This document shows, piece after piece, positions 40,678 to 44,478 of a stretch of 44,478 nucleotides of DNA. Below the pieces are notes generated by a model. It saw nothing but the letters and a program-made list of their open reading frames with translations. It had not been told where the DNA came from and ran no database searches. The position numbers were made by a program, and so were the translations under genes. The number at the start of each line of letters is the position of its first letter. Positions within the stretch are counted from its first letter, which is position 1. Source of the stretch: a virus; the IMG/VR virus record IMGVR_UViG_3300009553_000006, positions 1 through 44,478 of that record; one strand, 5' to 3'.

Positions 40678-41123
40678 CAGCACAACCCCCTTTGCACCGG
40701 CACCCACTCGTGCCAACGCCCCTGGCGGGCCATCCAGCGGGCTGCCTCACGCGCCGCCACGTAGTCGAACGGCGACAGGCCGGCCTGGCCCTGCGGCGTC
40801 TGGCGCCACGTCGAGCCCAGGAATTGGAAGGCGCCGCTCGCCCCGGAAGTGCGGTTGTAGGCGCCCGCGAAGCCGTGCGACTCGTACCGCTCGATGCAGT
40901 CCAGGCGCCGCTCGGTGGCCGCGTTCAGTGGTGGCCGGGGCGGCGTGAGTTCGCCAGCCTGCACCAGGTATTGCCGCGCGGTGACAGACGGCCACACCTG
41001 ACGCACGCTGTGCAGCGCATCCGCGAGCGCTGTGACCTCGACGCCGGCCTCGGCCGCCACGTCCTCGATGGGCTCGCCAGTCACCACCTGGGCGAACAGT
41101 GCCAGGCCCAGCAGCGCGGGCAT
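40677..41123 (-). CDS. Secreted Rpf/transglycosylase-like protein
   Basis: ATG 41123 lies in TGATG with the upstream stop and gives 148 aa. Residues 1-17 (MPALLGLALFAQVVTGE) look like a signal peptide. The C-terminal domain LDCIERYESHGFAGAYNRTSGASGAFQFLGSTWRQTP, then DYVAAREAARW, matches the transglycosylase-like Rpf fold, with catalytic Glu in ESHG. Rpf proteins cleave peptidoglycan glycans in actinobacteria. Encoding it in an early operon is unusual for a lysis function. Confidence 0.75.
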   Translation of the reverse strand: MPALLGLALFAQVVTGEPIEDVAAEAGVEVTALADALHSVRQVWPSVTARQYLVQAGELTPPRPPLNAATERRLDCIERYESHGFAGAYNRTSGASGAFQFLGSTWRQTPQGQAGLSPFDYVAAREAARWMARQGRWHEWVPVQRGLC

Positions 41124-41323
41124 CAGGAGGCCGCCCGGTCGCGCTTGCGCTTGGTGATGCTCGGGCACGGGTGCACGTCACGCGTCGGCTGGTTGTCCTC
41201 GGTCACGTCGAACGCCACGCGCTTACGCTTCGGTGTTTCGCTCAGGTAGATCGGCCGGCCGCAGAGGCCACACGACAGCACCAGCGTGTACACGTGGCGG
41301 TACGGGTCGCGCACGCTGGTCAT
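41123..41323 (-). CDS. Small Zn-motif protein
   Basis: ATG 41323 (overlaps the upstream stop) gives 66 aa. LVLSCGLCGRPIYLSE holds a C-x2-C pair; VTEDNQPTRDVHPCPSITKRKRDRAAS supplies H-x-C and a basic tail. This is typical of small phage proteins of the CGRPI type that carry one zinc site. Function unknown. Confidence 0.55.
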   Translation of the reverse strand: MTSVRDPYRHVYTLVLSCGLCGRPIYLSETPKRKRVAFDVTEDNQPTRDVHPCPSITKRKRDRAAS

Positions 41324-41556
41324 GAGTGGCCCAGCAGACGCGCCTCGACCTCGCGGAAGAGGCGTACGTACTCGGCGACCGCCTCGTCGCCAGTCTCGCC
41401 CAGCGGACTGCCCGAGTACTGTTTCACGGCGACGTCCGTTCCCCGCGTGCTGGTGCGCACCTCGACGTGCGAGCGCGCCTCGCCCGTGCTCAGGCGGGCA
41501 TTGAGCAATTCGAGTTGCTCCAGGATGCGCGCGAGCAGCATCTCGCTGGTCGACAT
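41320..41556 (-). CDS. Small hypothetical protein
   Basis: ATG 41556 gives 78 aa. It has an N-terminal amphipathic helix (STSEMLLARILEQLELLNARL), a beta stretch (SHVEVRTSTRGTDVAVKQYSGSP) and a C-terminal helix (EAVAEYVRLFREVEARLL). The beta-hairpin with a helix behind it occurs in small proteins of phage recombination regions. Function unknown. Confidence 0.6.
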   Translation of the reverse strand: MSTSEMLLARILEQLELLNARLSTGEARSHVEVRTSTRGTDVAVKQYSGSPLGETGDEAVAEYVRLFREVEARLLGHS

Positions 41557-41564
41557 CGGCCGAC

Positions 41565-41819
41565 CTAGCTCGCGCGGCGGGGGCTGGTGCGCGGGGCGTT
41601 GATCTTGATCTCGGGCGGACGCTGGTTGGTCGCCTCGGCGCGCGCCGCGAGCCACTGGTCGAACAGCCGAATGTGGATGCGCACCAGTTGCCCGTCGCGG
41701 ATGACCGGGAAGCCCGGCTCGATCGCCCAGCGGTCAATGCGGTCCGGCGACACACCGGCGATGGTCGCCGCTTCCTCGCGCGTGGCCAGGATGCGGCTCG
41801 CAATCGGCTCGTCGCTCAT
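41565..41819 (-). CDS. Excisionase/AlpA-like HTH protein, paralogue of the 1837 gene
   Basis: ATG 41819 (overlaps the upstream stop in ATGA) gives 84 aa. REEAATIAGVSPDRIDRWAI is followed by PGFPVIRDGQLVRIH and FDQWLAARAEATNQRPPEIKINAPRT. About two thirds of positions match the 1837-2136 protein. It has no N-terminal extension. As second gene of the early operon it may act as a switch protein for integrase or early promoters. Confidence 0.75.
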   Translation of the reverse strand: MSDEPIASRILATREEAATIAGVSPDRIDRWAIEPGFPVIRDGQLVRIHIRLFDQWLAARAEATNQRPPEIKINAPRTSPRRAS

Positions 41820-41989
41820 ACGGCCTGCTCGACATCGGCCAGCAGTCGCTCGACGGCGACCAGGACTTCACTCTTTGGATCGCGGTGATCGCGCGCCGCG
41901 CGCTCGCACAGAGCCCAATACAACGCATCGGGCATCTCGACCATGAAGCGCTGCCGCTTCGGCTCGTGATTGTCGTCTACGTCGCCCAT
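41816..41989 (-). CDS. Ribbon-helix-helix-like regulator, 57 aa
   Basis: ATG 41989 follows GGGTGA. The 57-aa product has KRQRFMVEMPDALYWALCERAARDHRDPKSEVLVAVERLL, an Arc/MetJ-type pattern of strand-helix-helix. It is the first gene of the early operon and its stop overlaps the excisionase-like gene. Small RHH proteins repress or activate their own operons; TGCAC or ATTTCGWGTCGC repeats upstream are candidate targets. Confidence 0.6.
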   Translation of the reverse strand: MGDVDDNHEPKRQRFMVEMPDALYWALCERAARDHRDPKSEVLVAVERLLADVEQAV

Positions 41990-42072
41990 TTACTCACCCT
42001 CTACAGCGGGACATCCCCGGCCCCGAAGACCTCCAGTATGGGCCGCCCGGAAGAGACCGCGCTAGGCGCGTA

Positions 42073-42376
42073 GCCGGCGCGTTTTCAGGATTTGCACGCT
42101 TTCGTGGGTGATGTGAAGACGGCTATTTCGAGTCGCTGATTACCACATTTCGTGTCGCTTTCGATTGGCGGCTACGTCTGGTGCGGTGGGATTTCGTGTC
42201 GCCTTTGTATCCACTGGATATGCACCAATCTGCACAGATGTGCACCAATGCGGTGCACGAAGGTGCATTCGTGCACGCCTGGATTAGACACAAGGAAAGG
42301 GGCGCGCTACTGTGCGTATGCAGTGCATAGGCAAGACTGGCGCGGTTACATGATTTCCCGTCGCACTGGCGACGGG
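42073..42376. promoter_or_regulatory. Control region with two families of short repeats
   Basis: No convincing gene is seen over about 300 bp. ATTTCGAGTCGC stands at 42125-42136 and ATTTCGTGTCGC at 42147-42158 and 42191-42202, with a weaker ATTTCCCGTCGC at 42353-42364. TGCAC repeats fill 42221-42276. It separates the early operon (starting at 41989) from the HTH gene ending at 42377. An operator array or an iteron-type origin are both possible. Confidence 0.55.
42221..42276. repeat. Phased TGCAC repeats
   Basis: TGCAC(C/A)(A/G)AT elements begin at 42221, 42231 and 42241, exactly 10 bp apart. TGCAC at 42254, TGCAT at 42264 and TGCAC at 42272 follow. Ten-base spacing places each copy on the same DNA face. 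Such helically phased repeats are typical of iterons or multi-site operators. Confidence 0.6.
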
Positions 42377-42622
42377 CTATGGTCGCCAGCCGCTGTCCCA
42401 GCGCTCAGCCACGATAGCCACGTACATCGGCCACGGGGTGCCGCGCAGCAGCCGCTGAATGGTCCGCGCGGTCATGCCCAGGTGGGTTGCCACCGCGCGC
42501 TGGATGACTGGTCGGCCTCGGACCAGGAAGTACGCGATGCCCTGGTCGAGCCGACTCGTGTCGCCATTGGGGAAATAGGCGCCATCGCCTGGGTGGCGCC
42601 CCCGCCGTCGCCCTTCGCTCAT
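42377..42622 (-). CDS. Small HTH DNA-binding protein, repressor candidate
   Basis: ATG 42622 follows GGGAGG and gives 81 aa. VIQRAVATHLGMTARTIQRLLRGTPW is a helix-turn-helix with a good turn. The N-terminus is arginine/glycine-rich; the C-terminus is short. It lies alone between the early operon and the integrase, transcribed away from int, with repeats just beyond its 3' end. Position suits a lysogeny or early-switch regulator. Confidence 0.6.
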   Translation of the reverse strand: MSEGRRRGRHPGDGAYFPNGDTSRLDQGIAYFLVRGRPVIQRAVATHLGMTARTIQRLLRGTPWPMYVAIVAERWDSGWRP

Positions 42623-42762
42623 TGCCACAACCTCCCGGTTGGGGTGTTGTCGCCGCCGACACAGACCCTACTCCCCCGCGTAGCGCCGCACCTCCTAAGT
42701 TAACGACTCATAAACGGAGACGCAACCAAAGCGCCATAATCTCAACCAGTCGCCGCCCTGGC

Positions 42763-42782
42763 GGGTTGTTCTAGTACAACCC
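42763..42782. promoter_or_regulatory. 20-bp palindrome upstream of int
   Basis: GGGTTGT-TCTAGT-ACAACCC is a perfect 7-bp inverted repeat around a six-base centre, 73 bp before the int start. A partial match, GTTCTAGCACA, occurs inside the int start (42868-42878). Best read as an operator. A -10-like CATAAT at 42735-42740 stands just upstream, without a clear -35. Confidence 0.45.
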
Positions 42783-42789
42783 GACCGTT

Positions 42790-42828
42790 CAACGAAAAGC
42801 CCCCGTCACCGCTGGAGCGGCCGGGGGC
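42790..42828 (-). terminator. Intrinsic terminator for leftward transcription
   Basis: On the minus strand GCCCCCG pairs with CGGGGGC (42822-42828 / 42799-42805), with an inner CCGCT/AGCGG stem, and is followed by TTTTCGTT. This is an intrinsic terminator facing left. No minus-strand gene lies directly before it. It would stop late-operon transcripts that run past 4123, around the circle antisense to the accessory and int genes, before they enter the early operon. Confidence 0.6.
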
Positions 42829-42854
42829 AAGCACCACAAGGAGAGAGATTCCCG

Positions 42855-44231
42855 ATGATGCGCGACAGTTCTAGCACAGGCCGGACGCGCGGCCGCAAGT
42901 CGATCGCCGAGCGCGAGCGAGCCGAAAAAGGCAACGGCTCGGTGTACTACGAACGCGACCGGGGCAGCGAACTGACCGGCCGCTGGATCGCCACCGAGCC
43001 ACGCGAGCGGATGAAGCCGCTGCTGTTCAAGGCCACGCGTGGGCCCAAGTACGGCGCGGACGGCGACGCCGGCTACCGCCAGGCGGAGGAAAAGCGCGAG
43101 GCGTACCGCCTGAAGTGGGCGCGCGGCGAGGTCAACCCGCTCGATGGTCTGCCCAAGACGGCGCGCCTGGCGGCGTGGACGGTCAGCGCGTACGTCGAGG
43201 AGTGGATCGAGAGCGTCGCCCGCCCGGTGTACGAGGTCCAGCGCGGCGTCGAGGTGCGCATCGGCGGCTTCGAGCAGAACACGTACGAGAATTACCGCGT
43301 GCTCAAGCGGTACATCGTGCCGCACTTCAAGTACGTGCTGCTCAAGGAGTGCGACGGCCAGCACATCAGCGCCTGGCTGGACACGCTGATTGCCACTGGC
43401 GCGCCGCCCTCACAGCGCATGCACGCCAAGAAGTTATTGAGCACGATCTTCAACTACGCCAAGGCGCTCGGGCGCGAGACCGGCGTGACCAATAACCCGG
43501 TCGCCTTCAACCCGCTGCTGCGCAACAAGGGCAGTTACACCAGCCCACGCCCAAAAGCCAGCGCGATCGCTGACATGATCCGCCTGATCACCCTCACGCG
43601 CGACCACGAACGCTTCTCGGCGGTCGTGCCGCTGGCGCTCATGCTCGGTCTGCGCCGCCAGGAACTGGTCGGCCTGCAATGGCAGCACATCGACTTCGCG
43701 GGCAAGACGGTGACCATCGCGCTCAAGGGCAGCCGCATCAACGGTGCGCTCAAGACGCGCGCCGGCGTGAAGATGCGCCCGAACGACATGGACGTGCTGC
43801 CGATGCCCGCGCCGCTGGAGAAGATCCTGCTGGAGCATCGCGCGCGGATCATTGCCTTCCGTCTGCGCATGGGCGCGCGCTGGAAGGGTCCGTCGAATCC
43901 GGTCGAGGGCGCGGCGTGGGTCTTCCCGGCGCCCCACTCGCGCGTCAAGCGGTGCGGCCAGATGGTCGCTCCCGAGCACCTGCACGAGTGGTATCAGCGG
44001 CAGTGCGCGCGGGCCGGCCTGGACAACACCAAACTGCACCTGCTGCGCCACAACTGCGGCAGTTTCCTGCGCCACCTGGGGGTGCCGATGGTCGAGATCC
44101 GCGACATCCTGCGCCACTCCCAACTGGCGACCACCGAGTTGTACGCCCACGGCGCCGAGATCACCGGCCGCGAGGCGCTGACCAGGCTCGGCGACCAACT
44201 CGCCGCCGGGCTCGAAAGTGAGGCGATCTGA
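42855..44231 (+). CDS. int: Tyrosine recombinase, integrase
   Basis: This 458-aa protein starts at ATG 42855 (or 42858) behind AAGGAGAGAGATTCC. It has an N-terminal arm region and a core-binding SAM-like domain at about 110-215 (TVSAYVEEWIESV ... NTYENYRVLKRYIVPHF). The catalytic domain has Arg in LGLRRQEL (~265), HxxR in HLLRHNCGSF (~394), His in LRHSQLATT and the nucleophile Tyr in TELYAH (~430). It integrates phage DNA at an attachment site, which I cannot locate. The ParB-like gene follows two bases later. Confidence 0.93.
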   Translation: MMRDSSSTGRTRGRKSIAERERAEKGNGSVYYERDRGSELTGRWIATEPRERMKPLLFKATRGPKYGADGDAGYRQAEEKREAYRLKWARGEVNPLDGLPKTARLAAWTVSAYVEEWIESVARPVYEVQRGVEVRIGGFEQNTYENYRVLKRYIVPHFKYVLLKECDGQHISAWLDTLIATGAPPSQRMHAKKLLSTIFNYAKALGRETGVTNNPVAFNPLLRNKGSYTSPRPKASAIADMIRLITLTRDHERFSAVVPLALMLGLRRQELVGLQWQHIDFAGKTVTIALKGSRINGALKTRAGVKMRPNDMDVLPMPAPLEKILLEHRARIIAFRLRMGARWKGPSNPVEGAAWVFPAPHSRVKRCGQMVAPEHLHEWYQRQCARAGLDNTKLHLLRHNCGSFLRHLGVPMVEIRDILRHSQLATTELYAHGAEITGREALTRLGDQLAAGLESEAI

Positions 44232-44233
44232 GC

Positions 44234-44478
44234 ATGGCCAAGCGAGCCATCAGCAACGGCAGCACGTGGGTGCTGCTGCGCGGCGTGCACAAGGGCGAGG
44301 TGGTCAGCGTCGAGCGCACCTCGGACGTGTCGGTGTTCTTCCACGAGGTCGGCGGCGGTGCCAGCACGGGCAACCAGAAGGTCGACCCGAGCAAGGTGCA
44401 CACGCTCAGCCGCGAGTCGTTCCTGGCCCGGTACACGCCCGAGGGCGCCCTGGTCGGTAACGGCACGCCGGCGACCAG
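44234..44478 (+). CDS. ParB/Srx-fold protein, N-terminal part (continues at base 1)
   Basis: The ATG at 44234 lies two bases after the integrase stop codon, so the gene is probably co-transcribed and translationally coupled with int. The frame is open to the window end and continues through the shared 123-bp repeat into the frame ending at 1069. The joined protein is about 396 aa. This N-terminal part (MAKRAISNG, then a beta-rich stretch with an FFHEVGGG segment) resembles a small beta-barrel or regulatory domain ahead of the ParB-like domain, but I do not recognise it as a named domain. Confidence 0.85.
   Translation, partial: MAKRAISNGSTWVLLRGVHKGEVVSVERTSDVSVFFHEVGGGASTGNQKVDPSKVHTLSRESFLARYTPEGALVGNGTPAT
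44356..44478. repeat. Terminal direct repeat, right copy
   Basis: Exact copy of bases 1-123. It marks the overlap where the circular genome was opened, inside the ParB/Srx-like gene. Confidence 0.95.

Noticed and set aside
42152-42703. 183-codon + strand open frame across the control region and HTH gene.
   Set aside because: Its composition is Cys/His/Arg-rich and irregular, it has no ribosome-binding site, and it runs opposite to the well-supported HTH gene.

Overview
This window is a complete, GC-rich tailed-phage genome. The first 123 bases recur exactly as the last 123 (1-123 = 44356-44478), and a gene that starts at 44234 reads in frame across the join into base 1. The molecule is therefore a circular (or circularly permuted) genome of about 44,355 bp, cut open inside a gene. 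Terminase, portal, scaffold, capsid, fibre and lysis genes show a Caudoviricetes phage. A tyrosine integrase and excisionase-like regulators suggest a temperate life style. A giant protein combining transglycosylase, M23 peptidase and an LPD38-like region, with no tape-measure or sheath gene, suggests a podovirus-like virion. The host is not evident; high GC and an Rpf-like lytic domain hint weakly at Actinomycetota or Chloroflexota.

Layout: (a) 42855 -> 44478/1 -> 4118, + strand: integrase, a ParB/Srx-like protein, a SLOG-fold protein and a chain of small accessory genes. (b) 31309 -> 4123, - strand: the late operon, in the order terminase, portal, ejection proteins, scaffold, capsid, structural proteins, fibres, peptidase and small membrane proteins. 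A small + strand membrane gene (17913-18116) sits inside it. (c) 31847 -> 35537, + strand: an operon of small unknown genes. (d) 41989 -> 35653, - strand: a tightly overlapped early/replication operon with regulators, an Rpf-like secreted protein, a RecT-like annealing protein, a nuclease-like protein, a methyltransferase, Zn proteins and a RepA/DnaB-like ATPase. (e) 41990-42854: the control region, with a small HTH gene, phased TGCAC repeats and ATTTCGWGTCGC repeats.

The most striking element is in region (c). Five type II hammerhead ribozymes (31847-31908, 32171-32220, 32562-32617, 33210-33261, 33860-33916) sit between the small genes, each just upstream of a conserved ribosome-binding cassette. 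All have the CUGANGA / GAAA / UC core except the fifth, which has a U-to-C change at core position 4. The stems differ in sequence from copy to copy but stay paired. The stop codons of the preceding genes touch, or nearly touch, the ribozymes, so this looks like RNA self-cleavage used to punctuate a phage operon, possibly coupled to translation. Three further decoding oddities occur in the late operon: a TTT-TGA-C +1 frameshift candidate in the lysis peptidase, an in-frame TAG in a Zn-binding protein, and a major capsid protein whose conserved N-terminus has no ATG, GTG or TTG start.
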